In this document: one piece after another, positions 25,881-36,305 of the stretch | How positions within the stretch are numbered: position 1 is the stretch's first letter | Layout of the letters: each line of letters opens with the position of its first letter | NCBI RefSeq assembly: GCF_001592745.1 | Contig: NZ_LUKD01000001.1 | Coordinates: 1,185,384-1,249,383, forward strand | Reading direction: 5' to 3' | Source: Bdellovibrio bacteriovorus | GTDB lineage: Bacteria > Bdellovibrionota > Bdellovibrionia > Bdellovibrionales > Bdellovibrionaceae | Length of the DNA stretch: 64,000 bases | Notes under the pieces: model-generated | What the model saw: only the letters and a program-made list of their open reading frames with translations | The model's database searches: none | What the model was told of the DNA's origin: nothing | Translations under genes and position numbers: made by a program

Positions 25881-26901
25881 AAGCTTTCATCAGTTTGTGC
25901 TGAAGCCCTTCTATTGTACTTTTTTGTTCTGATGTTAAAAGGACGGCGCTCTCAAGATCATTGAGGGCCGACTGAAGATAAGAATTTGCCCGAGCCTTGG
26001 CCGTAGCCACAACCCCGGCGTGAATAAGAAACTCGCGCACTTTTTTAAAATTCTGGTCCGAATCATTCGCAAGCTCTTTTAGCTCTGCATAGTTATCTGT
26101 TGAAAGAATTTCGGCCGCCGTCGCGATAACAAAGGTCAATCGTTTCAGACGTGTGTCTTCGATCCACTTTTTTTCATTGTTCGACGAACAAACATTTCCG
26201 ATATCGTCGAACATCTGCAAAGCAATTCCGAATTTTTTGCCAAATGCCCCCAAACTTTGAATGAGAGCTGACTCAACTTCACAGGCGACGGGCCCGAATT
26301 TGCTCGCTAATTCAGATAGCGCTCCTGTTTTTAGCTCCATGGAGGCCATCGAGATTTCGGGTATTCTTCCCTGGGGCAAAGCACTCCACTCAGTGCCTAC
26401 GTCAATCGCTTGACCATAGTGAGCTCTTAATAAAACATTTTGCAATTCTTCGGACAATCCTTGTCTAGCTTTATCCGAAACGGGCATACCGCTGATAATT
26501 TTAAAAGGAAGGAAGTACATCCAGTTCCCGGCATTCAAAGCCACGGGAAGCCCATAAAGAATATGGACTGCCGGAGCCCCCCGTCTTTCCGTGCTTCCAT
26601 CTTGAATATCATCAATCACCAAAGAACCCGTATGCAGAATTTCTAAGACAGCACGAGCTTCTTTAGCAATTGAGTGCAGCTGCTCATCAGAAATTTTTCC
26701 CTGATTTTTAGCGATCGAAATTCCCAGGTCCACAAGAGTGGACCGCAAATTCTTGCGCGGTCGCGATAGCAAGTTCTTGAGGGGCGCTGTAAGAGCTCCC
26801 TCGAGCAAATCGTCGACAGTAGCATTGTTACTGAGCTGAAGAAGACTCCTCAGGCGGGCCCCTTGCGGAAACTCGATATCAGATTCAGATGAAAGATTCA
26901 T
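25873..26901 (-). CDS. crtE: Polyprenyl (geranylgeranyl) diphosphate synthase
   Basis: 342 aa trans-isoprenyl diphosphate synthase. The first Asp-rich motif is DDIQDGSTERRG (about residue 98), the type seen in GGPP synthases, and the second is FDDIGN (about 238). KNLLSRPRKNLRS supplies the IPP-binding Lys/Arg region. Position between crtI and crtY supports GGPP supply for carotenoids, so the symbol rests on context. It overlaps crtY by 4 bp. Product chain length is inferred. Confidence 0.9.
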   Translation of the reverse strand: MNLSSESDIEFPQGARLRSLLQLSNNATVDDLLEGALTAPLKNLLSRPRKNLRSTLVDLGISIAKNQGKISDEQLHSIAKEARAVLEILHTGSLVIDDIQDGSTERRGAPAVHILYGLPVALNAGNWMYFLPFKIISGMPVSDKARQGLSEELQNVLLRAHYGQAIDVGTEWSALPQGRIPEISMASMELKTGALSELASKFGPVACEVESALIQSLGAFGKKFGIALQMFDDIGNVCSSNNEKKWIEDTRLKRLTFVIATAAEILSTDNYAELKELANDSDQNFKKVREFLIHAGVVATAKARANSYLQSALNDLESAVLLTSEQKSTIEGLQHKLMKAYE

Positions 26902-28043
26902 AAAGCCTCTTTTACCTTTCTAGAGAACACCGCACGCAATGCAGGTCCTATATTCACCGGAGGTCTTCCGCTTAAAATTCTAATTCTGTCTAAATACGTC
27001 GTATTGCCCGCATAGAAGCGCTCAATCACGGATTGAGGCATGCGATAGAAGTGCTCAAAAACTTTTCTTCTTTCTAAATCCGGTGCCGCTAAGAACAACA
27101 TACGGTTCAGTAGAAAATAAAACTGTCTGCGCTTCATCTGCTCTGATCGATAGGCTTCAATTGTCGCTAGCAAAGTCTTTCGATTTAGTTGAGATAAAGC
27201 AGAAATACGATCAGCCAATCGGACACTGTCGGGTAAAGAGTAACCCGTCACCGGATGAAAAAAACCGGCCGCCATTCCCGTCTTAAAACAATTAGAGGTC
27301 GGAGTTTCCGCGTCTAGCGGAATGGGAAGAACTCCGCTTTCGGTTTTTAGGATACGCTCGATCTTCCAGCCACGTCTTTCAATATAGGAGCTGATCTCCC
27401 GGGTGAGATCTTCCTGATTCAGGTGCGAATTGCGCGAATACCGAGTGTCTTCAATCAAAAATTCGGTTTCAGAAAAGGGTAGAATATAAAAGAACCGGTA
27501 ACCATCAAGCTGTGGGACTGTCGCATCCATCAGGAGGGGGACTTGCAGACCATGAGGTTTGCTCAGTCGAACACACTGTCCTAGAAATTTCTGATACCCC
27601 AATCTAGCAGAAGAGGAAGTAAATCCTCTTCCGTCCACAACAGCTTCGAAAAACAGAGTTCTCCCGTCACTGAGCGCGACATGATCGTGCGCTACAGTTT
27701 GCACAGGTGAAAGAAATTGTAGGTCGACACCCGCATTTAGAAGTTCTCGCTGAAGTTTTTCAGGGGTGATAGTGGCATACGTCGAATCGTAACGCTTTTT
27801 ATACAAGGGAAAGGAAACTTCGTAACCGTTCCAACTATGAGCAATCAGCTCTTGCAGCACTGCGAAGTTGGCTTCACCTACGTCCGTTTTATGAAAGGAC
27901 CATGTTCGGCCCTCATCGATGCGAGATTTAGACTCATAAATTACTATATTGAGATCAGGATGCCGCTTACGCAGAAACCAGGCCAAAATACCGTTCCCCA
28001 GGCCCGCGCCAACTAAACAAAGAGTGCTTTCTTGCGTCGTCAT
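26898..28043 (-). CDS. crtY: Lycopene beta-cyclase
   Basis: 381 aa CrtY-type flavoprotein. The FAD motif LVGAGLGNGILAWFLR is at residues 10-25. Cyclase motifs include RTWSFH, DGRGF, FYILPFSETEFLIEDTRYS and AAGFFHPVTGYSLP. It forms beta-ionone rings on lycopene, so beta-carotene or a derivative is expected. First gene of the seven-gene minus-strand operon, divergent from a B12-binding MerR regulator. The start is ATG 28041-28043; no strong SD is visible. Confidence 0.95.
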   Translation of the reverse strand: MTTQESTLCLVGAGLGNGILAWFLRKRHPDLNIVIYESKSRIDEGRTWSFHKTDVGEANFAVLQELIAHSWNGYEVSFPLYKKRYDSTYATITPEKLQRELLNAGVDLQFLSPVQTVAHDHVALSDGRTLFFEAVVDGRGFTSSSARLGYQKFLGQCVRLSKPHGLQVPLLMDATVPQLDGYRFFYILPFSETEFLIEDTRYSRNSHLNQEDLTREISSYIERRGWKIERILKTESGVLPIPLDAETPTSNCFKTGMAAGFFHPVTGYSLPDSVRLADRISALSQLNRKTLLATIEAYRSEQMKRRQFYFLLNRMLFLAAPDLERRKVFEHFYRMPQSVIERFYAGNTTYLDRIRILSGRPPVNIGPALRAVFSRKVKEAL

Positions 28044-28105
28044 GGTCCAGAATGTCTAATATTTGTATAGGTTCCGTCAAGTATGCTTATAATATATGCA
28101 AGACC

Positions 28106-28121
28106 ATTGTATTTATACAAT
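28106..28121. promoter_or_regulatory. Palindromic operator candidate between crtY and MerR gene
   Basis: ATTGTAT (28106-28112) and ATACAAT (28115-28121) are perfect inverted arms with a 2-bp spacer. Related pieces (TTTGTATAGG near 28062, TAGACAAT near 28125) surround it. Such A/T-rich TGTA/TACA sites are the kind bound by CarA/CarH/LitR regulators. Confidence 0.55.
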
Positions 28122-28135
28122 ACTTAGACAATGAT

Positions 28136-28164
28136 TTGACTACTGGCATACCTTGAACTATGTC
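28136..28164 (+). promoter_or_regulatory. Putative promoter of the MerR-type regulator
   Basis: TTGACT (28136-28141), a 17-bp spacer and TATGTC (28159-28164) precede the regulator start by about 17 bp. The -35 is good and the -10 is weak. Confidence 0.3.
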
Positions 28165-28181
28165 TGTCATTTGGAGTGACT

Positions 28182-29090
28182 ATGGAAGTATTTAGCATCG
28201 GCATCGTCGCAAAGATGACCGGCCTTACCGAGTTTACTCTTCGCGCTTGGGAAAGACGTTACGGCGTCCCTCTTCCAAATCGAAGTGATACCGGACGGCG
28301 CGTGTATGCACTTCGCGAAATCGAGAAGCTTAAGATATTAAAGCTCCTAACAGAGAGCGGTCACTCTATTGGTGAGATCGCCCATCTTGAGCTGCCAAAA
28401 CTCAATGCTTTAGTGAAGCAAAGCGTGGAAAATTCGGCCACAACTCAAACAGTTCTGAAATTAGTGGCCGCAACCTCAGAGTGCGATCTTCCCCGGCTCT
28501 CCGCCCTATTAAAATCAGCTCAATTGGAAAATGACACCCGAACACTGTTAGTGGAAGTTATCAGCCCCACCCTAGCCGAAATCGGTCGAAGAGTTTTCGA
28601 CGGCGAGCTTGATGTCTATCACGAGCATGCGGCCTCCTCGGTGATTCGAAATCTTCTTTCGGGGATTCTCTATTCTATAGAACAACTGCCGGATAAGAAC
28701 GAAACAAAAACCATTATTCTAGCAACTCCAGAAGGCGAGCATCACGAATTCGGAGTTCTTATTTCTGCCATTCTAGCAGCGCTTCGAGGAAATAAGGTTT
28801 TATACCTCGGCCCCAATATGCCCGCTATTTCTTTTGCCCGCGCCATTAAAAACGCCAACGCCGCAGTGGCGGTTGTTGGGTGCTCAGCTCCCCAAGAAGC
28901 TTTATCAACGTCTCGGTACAAAGACTTTGTGAATCAGCTTTCAGCGGAGGTGGATAACTCGGTTCCCTTCTGGTTTGGGGGCTTTCGAAATGAGGATATT
29001 GAAAAGCTCTCCTGTCTGACCAAAAGAGATGTTGTTTTCATGAACCGCTACCAGGATCTGGAGCGAGCCTTAAGAGAACTTTCTAAATAG
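28182..29090 (+). CDS. MerR-type regulator with B12-binding domain (CarH/LitR family)
   Basis: 302 aa from ATG 28182, chosen over GTG 28176 because GGAG lies 5 bp before it. Residues 1-70 are a MerR DNA-binding domain (IGIVAKMTGLTEFTLRAWERRYG). A helical cap domain and a Rossmann B12-binding domain follow. The cobalamin-ligand motif ExHxxG is present as E186-H-H188-E-F-G191. The light-sensing cap motif W-x9-EH is only partly kept: EH is at 148-149 but the Trp position is Val138. In the family, adenosylcobalamin-bound tetramers repress carotenoid genes in the dark. Divergent position strongly suggests it controls the crt operon. Confidence 0.92.
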   Translation: MEVFSIGIVAKMTGLTEFTLRAWERRYGVPLPNRSDTGRRVYALREIEKLKILKLLTESGHSIGEIAHLELPKLNALVKQSVENSATTQTVLKLVAATSECDLPRLSALLKSAQLENDTRTLLVEVISPTLAEIGRRVFDGELDVYHEHAASSVIRNLLSGILYSIEQLPDKNETKTIILATPEGEHHEFGVLISAILAALRGNKVLYLGPNMPAISFARAIKNANAAVAVVGCSAPQEALSTSRYKDFVNQLSAEVDNSVPFWFGGFRNEDIEKLSCLTKRDVVFMNRYQDLERALRELSK

Positions 29091-29101
29091 CTTAAAACTT
29101 T

Positions 29102-29127
29102 AAGGCCCCAGAAATGGGGCCTTTCCA
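29102..29127 (+). terminator. Intrinsic terminator after MerR gene
   Basis: A 9-bp stem AAGGCCCCA / TGGGGCCTT with GAAA tetraloop is followed by TCCATTT. Confidence 0.8.
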
Positions 29128-29173
29128 TTTATTAAATAATTTATACGGACCTGGTTTTTCGTTTACAAATTAC

Positions 29174-29185
29174 GTAACTAGTTAC
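29174..29185. promoter_or_regulatory. 12-bp perfect palindrome before MarR-GNAT gene
   Basis: GTAACTAGTTAC lies 12 bp upstream of the start codon in an A/T-rich region. Its size and position fit autoregulation by the MarR domain encoded downstream. Confidence 0.5.
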
Positions 29186-29197
29186 ATATATCTCATC

Positions 29198-30151
29198 ATG
29201 AAGATATTTGAACAGCTCGGCCGTGTTGCCTTAGGAACTCGTGTGCGCTTTTTCGGCGAAAGATTCGCCGATGATGCCACAAAGATTTATGGTCTTTATG
29301 ACATTGATATGAACCCCAAGTGGTTCCCGGTGTTTTACGTACTTTCTCAGGACGAGGAAAGAACGATCACCTCTATTGCAGAAGAGATCGGACACTCCCA
29401 CGCCTCCGTCAGCAAGATCGTCAAAGAGATGATTAATGCCCGGCTAATTCTAGAAAAAACGAGCAGTGCAGATAAACGTCGCACGCTGGTCAGTCTTTCG
29501 AAAAGCGGTAAGGACATGGCACGCAAGATTGAAGCCCAGTATCTGGATGTCAAAGCCGCTGTCGAAGAACTTTCCGCCCAGTCGAAAAATGATCTTTGGA
29601 AAGCATTGGAAGAGTGGGAATATCTTTTCGCGCAGAAGTCCTTATTTGCCCGGGTTGCTGAACAAAAAAAGAAGCGCGAATCAGCGCATGTTGAGATCGT
29701 TCCCTACTCACGAAAATACCGTTCAGCCTTTTTAGAGCTGAATGAAGAGTGGATTCGCACTTACTTTAAAATAGAACAAGCGGATCGAGACGCCTTAGGG
29801 GACCCAGAAGGTTATATTCTAAAGCGCGGCGGTCATATCTTCGTCGCACTTTTAAATAATAAACCCGTTGGCGTGTGTGCTTTGATTAAACGCGATGACC
29901 CAACTTATCCCTATGAGTTAGCAAAGATGGCCGTGGCGCCTGAAGCCCGAGGAAAAAACATCGGTTGGCTTTTGGGAAATGCCATTGTGGATAAGGCCAA
30001 AGAACTAAAGGCAAAAAAATTGTTTTTAGAAAGCAATACCATTTTAAAGCCTGCCATCTCTCTGTATGAAAAATTGGGGTTTAAAAAAGTCGTGGGTCCT
30101 CCTACACCCTATGAAAGATGCAATATTCAGATGGAACTGAAGTTAAAATAA
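29198..30151 (+). CDS. MarR-GNAT fusion: regulator with acetyltransferase domain
   Basis: 317 aa from ATG 29198; an upstream in-frame start at 29114 would overlap the terminator and adds no family sequence. Residues about 1-150 are a MarR winged helix (ITSIAEEIGHSHASVSKIVKEM; SADKRRTLVSLSKSGKDMA). Residues about 160-317 are a GNAT acetyltransferase with the acetyl-CoA loop VAPEARGKNIGWLLGNAIV and LYEKLGFKKV. Such bifunctional proteins are common in bacteria, but the acetyl acceptor is unknown. No SD; a palindrome lies just upstream. Confidence 0.9.
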   Translation: MKIFEQLGRVALGTRVRFFGERFADDATKIYGLYDIDMNPKWFPVFYVLSQDEERTITSIAEEIGHSHASVSKIVKEMINARLILEKTSSADKRRTLVSLSKSGKDMARKIEAQYLDVKAAVEELSAQSKNDLWKALEEWEYLFAQKSLFARVAEQKKKRESAHVEIVPYSRKYRSAFLELNEEWIRTYFKIEQADRDALGDPEGYILKRGGHIFVALLNNKPVGVCALIKRDDPTYPYELAKMAVAPEARGKNIGWLLGNAIVDKAKELKAKKLFLESNTILKPAISLYEKLGFKKVVGPPTPYERCNIQMELKLK

Positions 30152-30243
30152 GCTCCATAAGATTTATCTTGCGCGAAAACAGCCGTTCTTAATTTGACTG
30201 GTTTATTTTCCGAAATAGAATCGAAGTCACGACGGAGAACTCT

Positions 30244-30906
30244 ATGCGCAAGATTATTGGCGGTGTCTTTCAATCTCTCGATGGTGTTATTCAAGCTCCC
30301 GGAGGCCCCGAAGAAGACCCCACGGGCAGCTTCAAGTACGGTGGTTGGTCCACTTCATTTTGGGATGAACGCATGAACGCTGCTATGGGAGCGGTCTTTG
30401 ATCAACCCTTTGATCTTTTGCTGGGCCGACGGACTTATGACATATTCGCGGCGCATTGGGGTTATCTTGGCGACAGCGATCCCATCGCCGCTTCTTTTAC
30501 GAAGTGCGCGAAGTATGTTCTGACCCACGGTGATCAATCTTTAGATTGGAAAAACTCGCATCGCGTTTCCAGCATGGAAGAACTAAAAAAAATCAAAAGT
30601 GCGGAAGGACCTGATCTTTTGATACAGGGAAGTTCGACACTTTACCCGGCGCTTTTTGCTGAAAGCTTAATTGATCGTCTTTTCGTCATGACCTTTCCGG
30701 TGGTCCTTGGAAAAGGCAAACGCTTGTTCGGTGAAGGAACTCCCGGTGGCAGACTGAAGATGGTGCAAAGTGATATTTCTTCCACGGGAGTTATCATTGC
30801 GACTTACGAACCTGACGGCAAAGTTCCCATAGGAGATTTTGGTCTTTCAAAACCAAGCCCCGCAGAACTTCAGCGCAGAGAAAAAATTAAAAAGGGTCAG
30901 TGGTAA
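30244..30906 (+). CDS. Dihydrofolate reductase family (RibD C-terminal domain-like) protein
   Basis: 220 aa. MRKIIGGVFQSLDGVIQAPGG is the standard start of YyaP/YwjB-like RibD-C proteins. LLGRRTYDIFAAHW and LLIQGSSTLYPALFAESLIDRL match the NADPH-binding region. It is a paralogue group of DHFR with no established substrate; it is not the folate enzyme FolA. The C-terminal 30 residues (GLSKPSPAELQRREKIKKGQW) are an extension often seen in this subgroup. The start codon follows a GAGAAC SD. Confidence 0.9.
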   Translation: MRKIIGGVFQSLDGVIQAPGGPEEDPTGSFKYGGWSTSFWDERMNAAMGAVFDQPFDLLLGRRTYDIFAAHWGYLGDSDPIAASFTKCAKYVLTHGDQSLDWKNSHRVSSMEELKKIKSAEGPDLLIQGSSTLYPALFAESLIDRLFVMTFPVVLGKGKRLFGEGTPGGRLKMVQSDISSTGVIIATYEPDGKVPIGDFGLSKPSPAELQRREKIKKGQW

Positions 30907-30984
30907 GAATCCGTCTTTATTCTTGATCCTAACTTTCAACAGTGGTCTGCTTGGTGAGTAGAGTTTTTACTACCGAGGGGACGA

Positions 30985-32529
30985 ATGAGTACAGATGTTC
31001 AGGCCGCAGACAATCGACTGTTGAATAGAATTCTTTTAAAAGTTGAAAAAGCCGGAAACGCCTTGCCACAACCGGCGCTGATGTTTTTACTTTTGGCGTT
31101 CATCGTCGTCATTGTTTCAGCTATTTTGGCTGCGATGGGAATTGAAGCGACAAATCCCGTCACTAAAGCCGTCATCAAACCAGTGAATCTTCTCTCTGTG
31201 AGCGGACTGCATATCATTCTTACGGACATGGTAAAAAACTTCACAAGCTTTGCGCCATTGGGAACTGTGTTAGTGGCCATGCTGGGTTTTAGTTTGGCAG
31301 AGAAAAGTGGACTTTTAAGTGCGATTCTTCGCTTGGTCGTGACTAAATCTCCGCGAGCTCTTTTAATTCCCGCTATTTTACTTGCAGGTATTCTTTCGCA
31401 TACGGCAGGTGATATCGGGTATGTTCTTTTAATTCCCCTTGCTGCGATGGTATTTCACAGTGTGGGTATGCATCCTTTGGCGGGACTCGCTATTTGTTTT
31501 GCCGGAGTCTCTGGTGGATTTGCGGCAAATTTTATCATTAGCTCTATTGATCCTTTGTTAGCCGGTCTTTCTCAAGAAGCTGCGCGCGTGATGGATCCGA
31601 ACTATGTTGTGACTCCGGTTGTAAACTGGTACTTCATGTCGGCTTCTTCGCTTTTGATTATTGTCGTGGGTACCATCATTGGAAAGAAAATCACCATTCC
31701 GTATCTAGGAAAATATCAAGGAGATGCTCCGCATGCGGGACCAACAGAACTTAATGCCTATGAGCGCCGCGGTCTTTTATGGTCCGGAGTTGTTTTTGCG
31801 ATTTTATTAGTTATGCTTCTTCTGGGAACAGTTCCCTCAAATGGTTTTTTAAGAAACCCAGAAAATGGTTCGGTGCTTGATTCTCCCTTCTTAAAAGGCA
31901 CAATCGCGATCATTTTCATTTTCGGTATCTTAACGGGCCTTGCTTACGGCTTTGGCGCAAAAACATTTAAAAGCCAAACCGATATCACCAATGCCCTTCA
32001 AGATTCGATGGCAACTATGGCGCCTTATCTTGTCATGGTGTTCTTCGCCTCCCAGTTTATCGCCTTGTTTGCGGCTTCCAATGTCGGTCTTATTTTAGCG
32101 GTGAATGGTTCCGATTTGCTTAAATCAATGGGACTTTCGGCGATTCCGTTGATGATTGGTTTTATTATTCTGATCTGTGTTTTAGATATTTTTATCGGGA
32201 GTGCTTCCGCAAAGTGGGCTTTAACTGCCCCCGTTTTTGTTCCCATGTTCATGCTTTTGGGTCTTTCACCAGAGCTGACACAAGCATCTTACCGTGTGGC
32301 GGATTCCGTGGTGAATATTATTTCTCCGCTGATGCCTTACTTCCCTTTGATTCTAGCATTTGCGAATAAGTATGATCCTAAAGCTCGCGTCGGTACTTTG
32401 ATCGCGCTGATGATTCCTTACTCAATTGCATTCTTAATCACTTGGTCCATTATGCTCTTTGTTTGGATCGGCTTTGATTTGCCGCTAGGACCAGGAGCCC
32501 ACTTAAAATATATTATTCCTGGACAATAG
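30985..32529 (+). CDS. abgT: AbgT family transporter
   Basis: 514 aa with about 12-13 predicted TM helices. Family segments include PQPALMFLLLAFIVVI near residue 29, GDIGYVLLIPLAAMVFHSVG, CFAGVSGGFAANFIIS, DIFIGSASAKWALTAP and VNIISPLMPYFPLIL. AbgT transporters take up p-aminobenzoyl-glutamate (E. coli) or export sulphonamides/PABA (MtrF, YdaH) with the proton-motive force. No abgAB hydrolase is adjacent, so the transport direction and substrate are open. SD GAGGGG precedes the start. A strong terminator follows. Confidence 0.95.
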   Translation: MSTDVQAADNRLLNRILLKVEKAGNALPQPALMFLLLAFIVVIVSAILAAMGIEATNPVTKAVIKPVNLLSVSGLHIILTDMVKNFTSFAPLGTVLVAMLGFSLAEKSGLLSAILRLVVTKSPRALLIPAILLAGILSHTAGDIGYVLLIPLAAMVFHSVGMHPLAGLAICFAGVSGGFAANFIISSIDPLLAGLSQEAARVMDPNYVVTPVVNWYFMSASSLLIIVVGTIIGKKITIPYLGKYQGDAPHAGPTELNAYERRGLLWSGVVFAILLVMLLLGTVPSNGFLRNPENGSVLDSPFLKGTIAIIFIFGILTGLAYGFGAKTFKSQTDITNALQDSMATMAPYLVMVFFASQFIALFAASNVGLILAVNGSDLLKSMGLSAIPLMIGFIILICVLDIFIGSASAKWALTAPVFVPMFMLLGLSPELTQASYRVADSVVNIISPLMPYFPLILAFANKYDPKARVGTLIALMIPYSIAFLITWSIMLFVWIGFDLPLGPGAHLKYIIPGQ

Positions 32530-32539
32530 GAATAAAACG

Positions 32540-32577
32540 AAAGGTCCCATCGCTTCTGCCATGGGACCTTTTTTTTA
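32540..32577. terminator. Terminator between convergent abgT and katG
   Basis: An 11-bp perfect stem AAAGGTCCCAT / ATGGGACCTTT with a 10-nt loop and a run of T residues at 32569-32576. It serves abgT, and A-runs on the other side may help katG. Confidence 0.85.
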
Positions 32578-32578
32578 T

Positions 32579-34807
<2,229 letters not shown>

Positions 34808-34895
34808 TCAAAAGTTTTTTAAATTGGAAAGGCTTTAGTATCAGAAGCCTGCGAACATTGTGTTTACACATGTCCGCAAGTAAATGATCATGTTT

Positions 34896-35249
34896 TTACC
34901 AGTATTGTTCCGCAGGACGAATTTCAATCGCTCCACCAAGACGAGCCGCGGGAATTCTAGAAGCTACGGCTACTGCGGCTTCGATATTATCCGCCTCTAA
35001 AATACAGTATCCACCGACGCCTTCAGGCATGTATGTTCCAGTTTTTATTTCTAGCTTGCCGTTGCGAACTTGCACCGTTTTCGCAACATTCGGAAGCCCC
35101 AGCGGGAGACCCGATACAAGGCCGGCAGTTTTATTAAACTCGGCATAGTCGGCGTAAATGGCCTTTTGCTCTTCATTAGATAAGGCATTCCATTCCTTTG
35201 TCCCTGGGAGTGGCGAATATCCCTGGTAAATTAATAATACGAACTTCAT
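34896..35249 (-). CDS. YciI/DGPF-domain protein, ECF-controlled
   Basis: 117 aa. MKFVLLIYQGYSPLPG at the start and GYCILEADNIEAAVAVASRIP followed by GGAIEIRPAEQYW are the YCII/DGPF domain (PCP reductase-like PhnB/YciI group). SD GGAGG. It is divergent from an ECF sigma factor, a pairing typical for DGPF proteins with ECF sigmas. Its upstream DNA contains a minus-strand promoter of the same type as the sigma gene's own (35349-35375). Enzymatic role is not established. Confidence 0.92.
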   Translation of the reverse strand: MKFVLLIYQGYSPLPGTKEWNALSNEEQKAIYADYAEFNKTAGLVSGLPLGLPNVAKTVQVRNGKLEIKTGTYMPEGVGGYCILEADNIEAAVAVASRIPAARLGGAIEIRPAEQYW

Positions 35250-35313
35250 AAATAGCCTCCTTTTATTCGTGATTCCAATGGGTTAGGATATAGCAAAAAT
35301 AATTGCAGTATCC

Positions 35314-35340
35314 TGTCACATTCTGTAGTGCCCATTCGTC
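35314..35340 (+). promoter_or_regulatory. ECF41-type promoter of the sigma factor gene
   Basis: TGTCACA (35314-35320), a 16-bp spacer and CGTC (35337-35340) match the motif described for ECF41 sigma factors. It reads toward the sigma gene at 35401 and implies a leader of about 55 nt and autoregulation. Confidence 0.75.
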
Positions 35341-35348
35341 ATCCTTGT

Positions 35349-35375
35349 GACGAATGAAAGTTCACCGATGTGACA
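35349..35375 (-). promoter_or_regulatory. ECF41-type promoter of the YciI gene
   Basis: On the minus strand TGTCACA (35375-35369), 16 bp and CGTC (35352-35349) read toward the YciI gene. Spacing and both boxes are identical to the opposing promoter, whose -10 lies only 8 bp away. Confidence 0.75.
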
Positions 35376-35400
35376 AAAAAAAATAAAATGTTGGCGGAGC

Positions 35401-36303
35401 ATGGATAAAAAAGACGGGCTTACAAAAAATTTCGAAGACACGCGCACTCACTTAAAAGCCGTGGCTTATAAAATGTTAGGTTCTGCCGGCGAAGCGGAAG
35501 ACGCCGTTCAAGAGGCGTGGATTCGATTGAATCATTCTGAATCCGAAAAAATTGAAAATCTAAATGGTTGGTTAACAACCGTTGTCGCCCGAGTTTGCCT
35601 AGATATGCTTCGCTCGCGCAAATCGCGCCGAGAAGAGGCTTTGGATCAAGACGACTCAAAAATGCAGATTCAGGATCCGGAAAACTTAGAAGCGAAATTT
35701 CTTATCGCGGATTCGGTCGGACCAGCTCTGCTAGTCGTACTAGATCATCTAACACCGAGTGAAAGAATTGCTTTTGTACTTCATGATCTTTTTGAAGTTC
35801 CTTTTGAAGACATCGCTCCTATTATTGACCGCACAGAAGAAGCCACAAGACAGCTTGCCAGCCGAGCACGTCGGCGCATCCGCGGCGTCAGTCATTCGCA
35901 ACAGGATATCGAACGCCAACAAGAAGTTGTGGCGGCGTTTTTAGCGGCATCGCGCGAAGGAAACTTTGAAGCCCTTCTTCGCGTTCTTCATCCAGATGCT
36001 GTTCTTCGTGCGGATGAAACAGCGATTAAAGTCGCTGAGATGAATAAAGCTAGGGGCGCACCGCAATTCAAAAAAGAGATCAAAGGTGCTGCCGGTGTGG
36101 CAAACACTCTTAAAGGAAAAGCATCAGAGGCAAGATTGGCGTTAATTAACGGCGTTCCGGGACTGACTTGGGTTCCTGGTGGAAAACCCGTCGTGGCGTT
36201 TTGTTTCTCTGTCGAGGACGAAAAAATTTCCGCCATCGATATTGTTATGGATAAAGATAAGCTTACAAATATTGAAATTGAAATCATCGAAGCAGGAGAA
36301 TAA
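35401..36303 (+). CDS. ECF sigma factor with C-terminal SnoaL-like domain (ECF41 group)
   Basis: 300 aa. Region sigma-2 is at about residues 12-75 (AVAYKMLGSAGEAEDAVQEAWIRL; GWLTTVVARVCLDMLRSRKSRREE). Sigma-4 is at about 110-160 (LTPSERIAFVLHDLFEVPFEDIA). Residues about 175-300 form an NTF2/SnoaL-like domain with LHPDAVLRAD and INGVPGLTW. That extension and the NGxPG element define ECF41, where the C-terminal domain replaces an anti-sigma factor. The usual DGGGK loop is changed (RADETAIK). The gene has its own cognate promoter upstream. A DoxX-like gene follows 2 bp later. Confidence 0.93.
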   Translation: MDKKDGLTKNFEDTRTHLKAVAYKMLGSAGEAEDAVQEAWIRLNHSESEKIENLNGWLTTVVARVCLDMLRSRKSRREEALDQDDSKMQIQDPENLEAKFLIADSVGPALLVVLDHLTPSERIAFVLHDLFEVPFEDIAPIIDRTEEATRQLASRARRRIRGVSHSQQDIERQQEVVAAFLAASREGNFEALLRVLHPDAVLRADETAIKVAEMNKARGAPQFKKEIKGAAGVANTLKGKASEARLALINGVPGLTWVPGGKPVVAFCFSVEDEKISAIDIVMDKDKLTNIEIEIIEAGE

Positions 36304-36305
36304 GC

